Source of the DNA: B1-G15 sp964346135
GTDB lineage: Archaea; Thermoproteota; Bathyarchaeia; Bathyarchaeales; Bathyarchaeaceae
DNA length: 29,057 nt
Assembly (NCBI GenBank): GCA_964346135.1
Contig: CAYFTS010000185.1
Location: 1-29,057, forward strand
Direction: 5' to 3'
Shown: in pieces, positions 1-6,856 of the stretch
Position numbering within the stretch: position 1 is the stretch's first letter
Layout: every line of letters begins with the position of its first letter
Notes under the pieces: generated by a model
Told to the model about the DNA's origin: nothing
What the model saw: only the letters and a program-made list of their open reading frames with translations
The model's database searches: none
Made by a program: the position numbers and the translations under genes

Positions 1-747
1 GCGGGTTATTATTCGGTTCTCGCAAACGTAAACGACGTAGTGGCGAAAGGAGCCCAACCAGTAGGCTTTGTCAACATAATCTCTTCAAATTCAGCTGAAG
101 TGCGACGGAAGGTGGCAGAGGGAATACAGAATGGCTTAAAGAAATACAAATTGAAACTGTTGAAGGGACACACACATCCAGACACCTCCTACAGTGCTGT
201 GGATGCTATGGTTATAGGCATGGCAAAAAGCGTTCTCTCTAGCACCACCGCAAAAGTAAATGACTCCCTCGTTATGGCTGTTGACTTGGATGGAAAATTT
301 GGTTCTAAAGGCTGGTTGAAAACTTTCGACTCAACAACTATGAAGCTCAGTCGAGAGGTTTTAGATCGCTTAGGTTCTATGATTGAACTGGCTGAAAGAA
401 GGTTAGCAAACGCTGCCAGAGACGTCAGTGGATCCGGAATCACTGGGGCAATCGCAATGCTCTGTGAGTCCAGTCAAGTTGGTGCAGAAGTGAATGTTGA
501 AAGTATACCAAAACCTCAAAGCGTTGAAATAAAGGATTGGTTAACTACTTATCCCGGTATGGGCTTCATCATTTCAACAAAACAGCCGGCAGAATGCTTG
601 TCGCTATTCAGAAAACATAAGTTGGTAGCTGAAACTATTGGAGAAATCACGGTTGACAAGAGAATGTGGCTTGCCTATGTAGGGGAGAAGGCGCTATTTT
701 TCGATTTGAAAAATGAATCCGTTTTCGGAGTAACTCGTTCAGGATAA
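1..747 (+). CDS. PurM/AIR-synthase-like protein, 3' part (partial)
   Basis: The frame is already open at base 1, reading AGYYSVLANVNDVVAKGAQP, so the GTG at 40 is an internal Val codon and the real start lies outside the window. The visible 248 residues match the AIR-synthase/selenophosphate-synthetase (PurM) fold: an N-domain 'NVNDVVAKGAQPVGF' segment, then a C-domain of the AIRS_C type with 'DVSGSGITGAIAMLCESSQVG' split as DVSGSG-ITGA-IAML, and a 'YPGMGFI' strand. This resembles archaeal AIR-synthase-related proteins, including the methanogenesis-marker-2/sll0787-like group, which are ATP-binding proteins of uncertain substrate. The family is fairly secure; the specific reaction is not. It stands alone on the plus strand and converges with the next gene. 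The stop is TAA. Confidence 0.75.
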   Translation, partial: AGYYSVLANVNDVVAKGAQPVGFVNIISSNSAEVRRKVAEGIQNGLKKYKLKLLKGHTHPDTSYSAVDAMVIGMAKSVLSSTTAKVNDSLVMAVDLDGKFGSKGWLKTFDSTTMKLSREVLDRLGSMIELAERRLANAARDVSGSGITGAIAMLCESSQVGAEVNVESIPKPQSVEIKDWLTTYPGMGFIISTKQPAECLSLFRKHKLVAETIGEITVDKRMWLAYVGEKALFFDLKNESVFGVTRSG

Positions 748-811
748 AACGAGAACTTGTTGAAAACAAACTTGCAATGTTCGTCCTTTACTAGCGCACT
801 TCTCTTGAAAC

Positions 812-2065
812 CTAGGAAGTTTTTACGACTTTCATTTCATCTTTCTTGTAGGTTAGTAAATTAGGGAACAGTGTTCTCACTCGAGAAACCACTTCGAGTT
901 CATAGGCGCCGGTGTTGAGCAGAAAGAGGCTGGTTATTTTTTCTGAAGACAGCATGTCCAATGCGTGACGTAGAAAGGTGAAAGTTTTCTCTTGCCCAAT
1001 TGAGGTTAGTTGTTCTGAGAGGATGTCGAAGACAAAACAGACATTTGCATCGTGATAGGTTTCCAGTACCTTGTTAAGAGTGTCTAGGACTAGAGGCGTG
1101 TTTTTGGCGGGTAAGAGCACTTCGTTTTCAGAGGTTGATTTTGGAGTGGACGTTGATATTGACGTTAGGAAAAATTTGATTGTTGGCTGATTAGCTAGAT
1201 ATGTGTGGATAGGGCTTGTACTGGAGGTAAAAACGAAGAAAGGTTCAACGTTAGCCATGCTCTCTTTCGCTAAGCGGTCAACAACTTTCTCGTAGTCCGA
1301 AACCGGATAAAATTCCAGCAGAATCCTGCGACCAACCAACCGTTTATGATTCAAGTTTATTGACTTCGAGAACATGGTTATATTCTCAAGGAGGTCGATG
1401 TGTCTCGCTGCCACCATAGACCCTTTGCCGAAGGCTTTCAAGAGTTCATTAACTTCTTTCTCTGTCATGTGTCCTGTATTGATGGCGGTGATTCCCATAA
1501 CGAAAGGAATATACACTACCCCCACCGCTTCTTCAGACGTTATCCATTCCGAACTCGGGTCGTTCCATCTGGGGTCCAACCAATAATCTGTGACGAATTT
1601 TTGCCATTGTCCATTGATAAAAGAGAAGTCGCCGACATCTTCGATGTCTCTTATGTGTTTGTATCCTTTTCCCATTGCCTCAGCCCACCACTTTAAACCC
1701 TGAATAACTGTCCTATCATAGTCCAATTTGTCATTCGGCATCAAGTATTTCTTTATGCCCACTAGAGTTAAAGCGCCATCTTTTTCCACGTCAATTTCGT
1801 GTTCTTTAAGCTTAGTCCTAACGATTTCGCTTTCCTCGTCTGGGTAGGCATACCAGACTGCGTCGCCATTTTCAAGACCCTCGCGGATAAATGCTGAAAA
1901 GACTCTAATTTTGTTCGCTACTGATTAGTACGTTAAAATAACTTGCTCTCTTTCCCCAAGGTCAAGAACAGGAGCAACCTTCAAAACATCAGATGGAATG
2001 GAACGTTTCCACTTCTGTCTTAGAGAGTCTATAATGGATGATTTAGGCATTGCAATATCCTTCAT
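812..2065 (-). pseudogene. MEDS-domain sensory protein interrupted by in-frame TAA
   Basis: One continuous frame runs from ATG at 2065 (or ATG at 2050) to TAG at 812, broken only by a TAA at 1925-1927. Before the stop it reads 'LGEREQVILTY' and after it 'SVANKIRVFSAFIREGLENG', the typical N-terminal half of a MEDS (methanogen/methylotroph DcmR sensory) domain. The later 'AVWYAYPDEESE' and C-terminal 'CFVFDILSEQL...FLLNTGAYE' also fit this RecA/KaiC-like sensor fold. Restored length is about 417 residues. Any remaining product would start near GTG 1789 and lack the domain's first ~90 residues. An in-frame 27-codon ORF (ATG 2149, stop TAA touching ATG 2065) lies directly upstream. The small protein at 2180-2506 lies on the same strand and may be co-transcribed. 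MEDS assignment is by pattern; the ligand is unknown. Confidence 0.7.
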
Positions 2066-2179
2066 TTAGCCATAATTTCTTCCGATATTTGATGTTTCTG
2101 AATTTAGAATATACATTCCAGCAAAAGATTCACGCGCTTTCTCTGCCATCACTTAATCACTTGATGTAAGTGCGCTCTC

Positions 2180-2506
2180 CTATTTTTCCTTCTTCAAAAA
2201 ACTTTGCTGAGCCGCAGCTACGTATTTAGCGAACACTAAGTCCTTATGTTCAGGATATTCAACAACTCCCCCAACTTTTTCATAAAGTCGTTGAATTATC
2301 AGAATCTCAATAGGTTTAGCTCCGAGTCCAAAGATTTTTTCAAGTGCATCAGCGAACTCTTCAATTTTATAAGGAATGTCTCCTCTGTTAATATTAAAAG
2401 TATTTTCCAAGTGAAAATAAATCGCATTCTTCGCAGAATCCCCCAGCGAAGACAACCCCTCCTCTACTGCTTCCAGCAGAAGCTTTTCGAAACCGCGTTT
2501 GCTCAA
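2180..2506 (-). CDS. Small archaeal signalling-type protein, NitrOD5-like (copy 1)
   Basis: The 108-residue soluble protein is mostly helical, with 'EEGLSSLGDSAKNAIYFHLE', 'DIPYKIEEFADALEKIFGLG' and 'AKPIEILIIQRLYEKVG' segments. It starts at TTG 2506, supported by a strong GGAGGG Shine-Dalgarno (complement of 2514-2519) seven bases upstream. Its near twin lies at 10950-11411, with about three quarters of residues identical over ~100 aa. I recall this type from archaeal output domains such as NitrOD5, but I am not certain of the family name. It precedes the broken MEDS sensor on the same strand, which fits a role in sensing or regulation (inference). It has no membrane segment, no cysteine pair and no visible DNA-binding motif. 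The stop is TAG. Confidence 0.65.
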   Translation of the reverse strand: MSKRGFEKLLLEAVEEGLSSLGDSAKNAIYFHLENTFNINRGDIPYKIEEFADALEKIFGLGAKPIEILIIQRLYEKVGGVVEYPEHKDLVFAKYVAAAQQSFLKKEK

Positions 2507-2513
2507 AGCTTAT

Positions 2514-2519
2514 CCCTCC
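2514..2519 (-). promoter_or_regulatory. Shine-Dalgarno deciding a TTG start
   Basis: GGAGGG on the minus strand lies seven bases before TTG 2506. No ATG or GTG start fits this ribosome site in the same frame, so TTG is the probable start. Confidence 0.6.
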
Positions 2520-2649
2520 GCACACGCGCACTTAAAAGAACTATATCGATATTGAAGTTAATTATGTACTTAATTTTACTTTTAACATTTTATTCTTTTT
2601 CCGAACTAATTTCTGAATAAAACTTTCCTAACCTTACAAAATCGTGTAT

Positions 2650-2657
2650 TTTAAATA
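2650..2657 (+). promoter_or_regulatory. TATA-like box (TTTAAATA)
   Basis: TTTAAATA lies 42 bases before the ATG at 2699. A transcript starting about 25 bases downstream (near 2680) would carry a short leader containing GGAG, as expected for an archaeal promoter driving the 49-residue ORF. Confidence 0.4.
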
Positions 2658-2698
2658 GTTTAAGACGAATAGTTTCTGACTCAACGGAGAAATCAGCT

Positions 2699-2848
2699 AT
2701 GGATCCGTCGGAACGTAGAGTTATTGGTTCCCTCCTGTTACTCTCAAGCCTAACCTTTCTCACCATAGGATTGTACACTGAACAACTAGGATTCGTTCTA
2801 CAAATCGTGAAAAAAATATTTGAAGTAGCGGTTGCGGGACTGCCGTAA
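2699..2848 (+). CDS. Putative one-TM membrane microprotein (49 aa)
   Basis: ATG 2699 to TAA 2846-2848. The protein starts MDPSERRV, then has a hydrophobic segment at about residues 9-27 (IGSLLLLSSLTFLTIGLYT) and an amphipathic tail FVLQIVKKIFEVAVAGLP. Support comes from the TATA-like box at 2650-2657, a GGAG about ten bases upstream and a position just before the glycosylase gene in the same direction. No known family is recognised. A longer frame on the opposite strand (2590-2877) looks like its antisense shadow. Conservation in relatives would decide whether it is real. Confidence 0.45.
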   Translation: MDPSERRVIGSLLLLSSLTFLTIGLYTEQLGFVLQIVKKIFEVAVAGLP

Positions 2849-2875
2849 CTAGCCTTTTCGTTTATTGCGCGCGCC

Positions 2876-2884
2876 ATTTAAATA
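2876..2884 (+). promoter_or_regulatory. TATA-like box for the Fpg-like gene
   Basis: ATTTAAATA lies 44 bases before ATG 2928. A transcript start near 2907 leaves a short leader with AGGGGAG (2914-2920) seven bases from ATG. The ribosome site confirms that ATG 2928 is the start, which matters because the protein lacks the usual Pro. Confidence 0.5.
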
Positions 2885-2927
2885 GTAACGCTGTCAATAG
2901 CCTGCTACATGCAAGGGGAGTGCTGGC

Positions 2928-3746
2928 ATGGAACTTCCTGAGTTAACTATTCTTTGCCGTCAGATGAGAAAAGAGATTGTAGGAAAACGCGTTTCTGAAC
3001 TTGAAGTAGCTAACTCTAAATGTTTGAATATGCCCTTTGGACAGTTCCAGAAAACGGTTGTTGGAAAAACCATCAAGTCAGTTGAGAGCAGAGGTAAGTG
3101 GCTTTTCATCAAACTTGACTCACACCTACTTCTATTTAATCCAGGTATGGGCGCTAACGTCATACACTTCAAACCAGACGACAAACTGCCTGAAAAATAT
3201 CAAATAAAATTCACTTTAGACGACGGAACGGGCTTCACTATCCGCGTCTGGTGGTTCTGCTATCTGCACCTCATGCCAGAAAAAAAGCTTGGCGAACACA
3301 AGTTAACCGCTAAACTAGGTATAACACCGCTTGACGATAGATTCACGTTGGATTATTTCAAGCGATTACTTAGCAAAAAACGGGGCAACATCAAAAGTTT
3401 TCTGCTTGACCAAAAGAACATAGCAGGTATCGGCAACGTATACGTGCAAGACATACTTTTCAATGCAAAACTACACCCCAAAAGAAAAATACCATCACTC
3501 ACCAACATGGAAATCAATTTCCTTCACAAATCTATCAAATCAGTGTTAAACGAAAGCATTGAACTAGGCGGCTTAACCTATGAGAAAGATTTTTACGGAC
3601 ACAATGGTGGCTATTGCGCAAAACAATTCAAAATCGCCTACAAGCCCGGCAAGCCTTGCCCAACGTGCCAAACAGTTATACAGAAAATCAAGACGGGTTC
3701 AACCAGTAGCTTCATTTGCCCAAACTGTCAACCACTAAACGAGTAA
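2928..3746 (+). CDS. Fpg/Nei-family DNA glycosylase lacking N-terminal Pro
   Basis: The 272 residues have normal Fpg/MutM-Nei length and layout: N-terminal 'ELPEL', beta-sandwich with 'RGKWLF' (K57 matches the conserved lysine), helix-two-turn-helix 'LDQKNIAGIGNVYVQDILF' at roughly 160-180, and a C4 zinc finger C244-x2-C247-x16-C264-x2-C267. Family members excise oxidised bases and use the Pro after Met as Schiff-base nucleophile. Here the protein begins M-E-L-P-E, so that Pro is absent, and a good Shine-Dalgarno fixes the start. The zinc-finger Arg of E. coli Fpg (R258) aligns with Thr259. I recall Fpg-like proteins beginning M-[I/L]-E-L-P-E that also lack Pro, so this may be a clade trait and not damage. 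Chemistry: glycosylase, AP-site binding or neither; unresolved. Confidence 0.85.
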   Translation: MELPELTILCRQMRKEIVGKRVSELEVANSKCLNMPFGQFQKTVVGKTIKSVESRGKWLFIKLDSHLLLFNPGMGANVIHFKPDDKLPEKYQIKFTLDDGTGFTIRVWWFCYLHLMPEKKLGEHKLTAKLGITPLDDRFTLDYFKRLLSKKRGNIKSFLLDQKNIAGIGNVYVQDILFNAKLHPKRKIPSLTNMEINFLHKSIKSVLNESIELGGLTYEKDFYGHNGGYCAKQFKIAYKPGKPCPTCQTVIQKIKTGSTSSFICPNCQPLNE

Positions 3747-3949
3747 CGCGACTTTCTTGTTAAATGTGTACGTGCGTGCAATCCTCTCTTTCTGTTGCAT
3801 TATCTATGTTAGGGGGTAGGCACGAAGAGTGTAGAAGTTTAAAGTCTGTGGAATGAGTTTCGAACCTTTTTACAGCATAAGTTACCTCTTGCAGCCTCTT
3901 CTTTTTTTTGGACAAAAATTATTGAACATAAATGTGTCAGAATCAAACG

Positions 3950-3959
3950 AATTAAATAT
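3950..3959 (+). promoter_or_regulatory. TATA-like box of nadB
   Basis: AATTAAATAT lies 25-30 bases before the nadB start codon (GTG 3980 or ATG 3989), predicting a nearly leaderless transcript. No Shine-Dalgarno is visible before either start, which agrees with leaderless translation. Confidence 0.5.
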
Positions 3960-3964
3960 GTCAA

Positions 3965-3979
3965 AAACAGTCACTGTTT
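3965..3979 (+). promoter_or_regulatory. Inverted repeat between TATA and start of nadB (putative operator)
   Basis: AAACAGT-C-ACTGTTT is a perfect inverted repeat with 7-base arms and a 1-base centre. It sits between the TATA-like box and the expected transcript start, where archaeal repressors block polymerase. It could be the site of a regulator of NAD synthesis. The regulator is unknown, and no regulator gene is adjacent. Confidence 0.45.
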
Positions 3980-5554
3980 GTGAATCATATGGACGCGACA
4001 AATGTTGTTTCAGATGTTCTTGTGATTGGAACTGGAATCGCAGGTCTATCCTTCGCATTGAAGATAGCTGACTACGCCAAAGTAGTACTTGTCACTAAGA
4101 AAGAGAAAGCCGAATCTAACACAAATTATGCACAAGGTGGAATCGCGGCGGTCATGTCCCCAGTAGATTCTTTTGAGAATCATGTCAAAGACACTTTAAC
4201 CTGCGGTGATGGTTTGAGCAGAAAGGCAGTAGTTGAAAAGATTGTGCGAGAAGGCCCTAAACACATCCAAGAACTTATGAAGATTGGAGTTAATTTCTCT
4301 CGAACCGCAACAGATAAACTCGATCTGGGAAGGGAGGGTGGGCACTCAAAGCGACGAATCGTTCATGCAAAAGACCTTACAGGTCAAGAGATTGAACGCG
4401 CTCTATTGAATGCCGTCGCCAGACATCCGTCCATCAAACTTTTTGAAAATCAAATTGCAATTAATCTAGTCGTAAAAAATAATCAGTGCATAGGTTGTTA
4501 CGTTCTAGATACGGAAAACTCTGTTATTCGAAATTTTGTGGCAAAGATAACGGTGCTTGCAACGGGCGGAATTGGGAGAGTCTATTTGCACACAAGCAAC
4601 TCAGACATCGCCACAGGAGATGGAATCGCCATGGCTTATCGAGCTGGAGCTACTATCATGAACATGGAGTTCACCCAATTCCATCCGACATACCTTTCCC
4701 GTCCATACGAAACATCCTTTCTCATTTCAGAAGCCCTCAGAGGCGAAGGAGCTGTTCTTAGAGACAAACGTGGAAGGCAATTTATGGCGGACTACCACCC
4801 AATGAAAGAGTTAGCCCCTCGAGACATAGTTGCTCGAGCTATTGATCAGGAGCTGAAGAAAAGCGGAAATACGTATGTCTTTCTCGACATATCCTCTAAA
4901 GACCCTGAGTTCATTCGATCCCGGTTCCCAGGAATTTATGAAAAATGCCTGTCATTTGGAATTAACATCACCAAAGACCCTATCCCAGTGGTTCCCGCAG
5001 CCCATTACTGCTGCGGAGGTGTGAGAACCACCGTTGCTGGTGAAACTGATGTAAAGAACTTGTTTGCAATTGGTGAGACAGCATGTACAGGTCTTCATGG
5101 CGCCAACCGTTTAGCTGGTAATTCTTTACTTGAGGCTTTAGTCTGCGCTCACTATGCCGCTAAGAGATGCATACAATTATTAAAAAAAGAGATTCTTTTA
5201 CAGCCATTTGTTCCTTGGGAACGTGGAAGAGCGGTAGATATTGACGAGGCAGTAGTTATCACCCAAAATCGTGATGAGATTCGCCATTTGATGTGGAACT
5301 ACGTGGGAATCGTGCGCTCTAACAAACGGTTAACTCGTGCTAAAAAGCGCATAAGGCTTTTGCAAGAAGAAATTAATCAGTATTATTGGGATTTTATCAT
5401 CACTGCAGATCTCGTTGAGCTACGCAATATGGCGTTGGTTGCGGAGCTTGTTATTGATTCCGCGATTATGCGAAAGGAAAGTCGGGGGATTCACTATTCC
5501 CTAGATTATCCTCAGAAATTGCCTATCGCTGAAGACACTTTATTGAAGAAATAA
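3980..5554 (+). CDS. nadB: L-aspartate oxidase (NadB)
   Basis: This FAD enzyme oxidises L-aspartate to iminoaspartate, the first step of de novo NAD synthesis, passing its product to quinolinate synthase (NadA). The 524 residues match the usual length (~500-540). Visible signatures are the dinucleotide-binding GTGIAG (17-22), 'NTNYAQGGIAAV', 'HAKDLTGQEIERAL', 'ATGGIGRVY', 'MEFTQFHPT', 'ELAPRDIVARAID', 'PAAHYCCGGV' and 'GLHGANRLAGNSLLEALV'. The C-terminal helical domain is present. The closely related succinate/fumarate reductase flavoproteins are less likely given the AAHY(C/T)CGGV and GANRLAGNSLLE combination. GTG 3980 and ATG 3989 are alternative starts. nadA and nadC are not in the window, so the pathway must be completed elsewhere. 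The inverted repeat upstream suggests individual control. Confidence 0.92.
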   Translation: MNHMDATNVVSDVLVIGTGIAGLSFALKIADYAKVVLVTKKEKAESNTNYAQGGIAAVMSPVDSFENHVKDTLTCGDGLSRKAVVEKIVREGPKHIQELMKIGVNFSRTATDKLDLGREGGHSKRRIVHAKDLTGQEIERALLNAVARHPSIKLFENQIAINLVVKNNQCIGCYVLDTENSVIRNFVAKITVLATGGIGRVYLHTSNSDIATGDGIAMAYRAGATIMNMEFTQFHPTYLSRPYETSFLISEALRGEGAVLRDKRGRQFMADYHPMKELAPRDIVARAIDQELKKSGNTYVFLDISSKDPEFIRSRFPGIYEKCLSFGINITKDPIPVVPAAHYCCGGVRTTVAGETDVKNLFAIGETACTGLHGANRLAGNSLLEALVCAHYAAKRCIQLLKKEILLQPFVPWERGRAVDIDEAVVITQNRDEIRHLMWNYVGIVRSNKRLTRAKKRIRLLQEEINQYYWDFIITADLVELRNMALVAELVIDSAIMRKESRGIHYSLDYPQKLPIAEDTLLKK

Positions 5555-5595
5555 GATTGCGACTTTAGATAACCCCATTTTAAAGAATGTTTGTC

Positions 5596-5923
5596 TCAAG
5601 ACTTTATCATTGTCAAAATCATCTTGAATTTCTTTACTGCTTTCAGAGCATGTGGTTGATTAGCTGGCATTGTCACCATTTCACCTTCTCCTAAACGAAG
5701 AGTTTTACCAGAGATGGTGATTTCTGCTTCCCCATCAAATATATAAACTAAAGAATCAAACGGTGTTGTGTGTTCACTCAGTTCTTGTCCTTCATCAAAA
5801 GCGAATAAGGTTACAGTTCCTGTTTTTTTTAATTATCGTTCTGCTTACTACAGACCCTTCTTGGTAGTCCACTAGGTCAATTAGCTTTAGCGTCTCAGCT
5901 AGAAGTTTTTCCTTGCTTTCCAA
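5596..5923 (-). pseudogene. Small cupin protein, frameshifted in an A8 run
   Basis: A good GGAGG (complement of 5930-5934) precedes TTG 5923. The first frame reads ESKEKLLAETLKLIDLVDYQ...VVSRTIIKK, then meets a run of eight A (complement of 5823-5830). Read straight on, it hits a stop soon after; with one A fewer it continues as KTGTVTLFAFDEGQELSEH, then 'DSLVYIFDGEAEITISGK', 'GEMVTMPANQPHAL' to TGA at 5596. The restored 108-residue protein is a normal small single-domain cupin, with metal-ligand-like 'EH' and a distal 'PH' histidine motif. One extra A is the only fault. It may be a real lesion, a homopolymer sequencing error or a site of transcriptional slippage. Function in this family is varied and cannot be assigned. 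Confidence 0.75.
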
Positions 5924-6009
5924 TTTTTACCTCCTTCATTTTTAGATTCATTTGTCTATCTACTTAATCATCAGATAAAATAGCTTTGTGACTTACAGAA
6001 GAAACTTCC

Positions 6010-6089
6010 ATTGAATTCTAGATTACCTATCATCTCTAAGATACTTCACAATATTTAGAAAGAGAATAGTTGAGTATTGTTTACTTCAT
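6010..6089. repeat. ~80-bp degenerate direct repeat, copy A
   Basis: Starts ATTGAATTCTAGATTACCTA. The first 47 bases match copy B (6777-6856) at 39 positions, and the remaining ~33 match comparably with small gaps. It lies between the cupin and the decayed secreted-protein gene, so the pair brackets that gene. Confidence 0.65.
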
Positions 6090-6171
6090 CGTGCTTGAAA
6101 ATCACATTCAATGAAATAGGACTTCAAAATTCACAGAAAAAAGTGGGGGTTACTGAAACTAGTTTCTATCG

Positions 6172-6702
6172 TTATTGTCCAAGTGGCATTATTGTCACAG
6201 TACTTTGATATAGCACTTCGTGGTATGGGCGCAACAATTCTAGAGTCACTTCTATCTGCTGCCCAAGATCCCACCCTATAAACCATAAATCGTCCATGAG
6301 ATGTATTTCATCAGGGGCAACCCACCATGTGACCCAAGCGCTTCCTGTGTCCGTCTGCAACCACACTTGATAGGCAGTTTTTTCTGGCCAATGCCAAAAT
6401 GCATGGTTAGCACCTGGAGTAGTTGTCAATGTTATGACTTGGGGCTCAGGAGAAAGATTTCGATATGTTAGACCAAAATATCGCCTATCTTCAAAATATC
6501 TTGGCCCTTCAGGTGTCCACTCTCCAACCTAAACTCCATTTGGATATTGTCCAGTCACTAGGAGGAACCAGCAAACATCCTTCAACCTCTCAACTTTAGA
6601 GATCACTGGATTTTCTGCTATTGTTGGTGCAATGGACATTGTACCTAATATGCTTGACAAAAAGACAACCATCATTATTGTTGTGAATATTTTCGATCTC
6701 GT
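6172..6702 (-). pseudogene. Decayed secreted-protein gene (ACG at start position, in-frame TAG)
   Basis: One frame spans ~176 codons. At its head, GGAGAG (complement of 6710-6715) sits seven bases before ACG at 6700-6702, exactly where ATG would be expected. The following residues, RSKIFTTIMMVVFLSSILG then TMSIAPTIAEN, form a classic signal peptide. After 'TGQYPNGV' an in-frame TAG (6529-6531) interrupts, followed by VGEWTPEGPRYFED and an extracellular beta-rich region with many Trp (HAFWHWPEK, AWVTWWVAPDE, DDLWFIGWD). ATG at 6675 could still begin a shortened signal peptide, but the TAG remains. No family is recognised. Only residues after an internal TTG at 6429 stay open (85 aa), which is not a credible gene by itself. 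The TAA stop is at 6172. Confidence 0.6.
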
Positions 6703-6748
6703 ATAATCACTCTCCTTTTTTGACTGATTAAACTACTGAGAACAATCA

Positions 6749-6765
6749 AAATTTATGTCTTGTGG
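6749..6765 (-). promoter_or_regulatory. Promoter-like motif shared with the 16651-19274 gene
   Basis: On the minus strand this reads CCACAAGACATAAATTT, about 45 bases before the decayed secreted-protein start. It matches 15 of 17 bases of 19361-19377, upstream of the other disrupted secreted gene. TAAATTT could serve as the TATA box. Confidence 0.35.
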
Positions 6766-6776
6766 AAATATCCTCT

Positions 6777-6856
6777 ATTGAATTTCAAATGACCTATGAT
6801 CTCTAAAATACTTTAGAATATTTTAAGAAAAGAATAGCTGGAGTAGTGTTTACTCA
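6777..6856. repeat. ~80-bp degenerate direct repeat, copy B
   Basis: Starts ATTGAATTTCAAATGACCTA and ends at TTTACTCAT, overlapping the stop codon of the asparagine synthetase gene (6854-6856). It is the partner of copy A at 6010-6089, in the same orientation. Confidence 0.65.

Noticed and set aside
40..42. GTG as start of the first gene
   Set aside because: The frame is open and homologous in pattern upstream to base 1, so this is an internal Val codon.
2590..2877. 95-codon minus-strand frame
   Set aside because: Its ATG sits directly against the TATA-like box and leaves no room for a promoter; composition is unlike a folded protein, and it is antisense to the better supported microprotein.
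3853..4071. 72-codon frame overlapping the nadB start
   Set aside because: It runs through the nadB N-terminus in another frame and resembles no protein; nadB is unmistakable.
6172..6429. 85-codon frame read as a separate gene
   Set aside because: It is only the tail of the longer interrupted secreted-protein frame and begins at an internal TTG.
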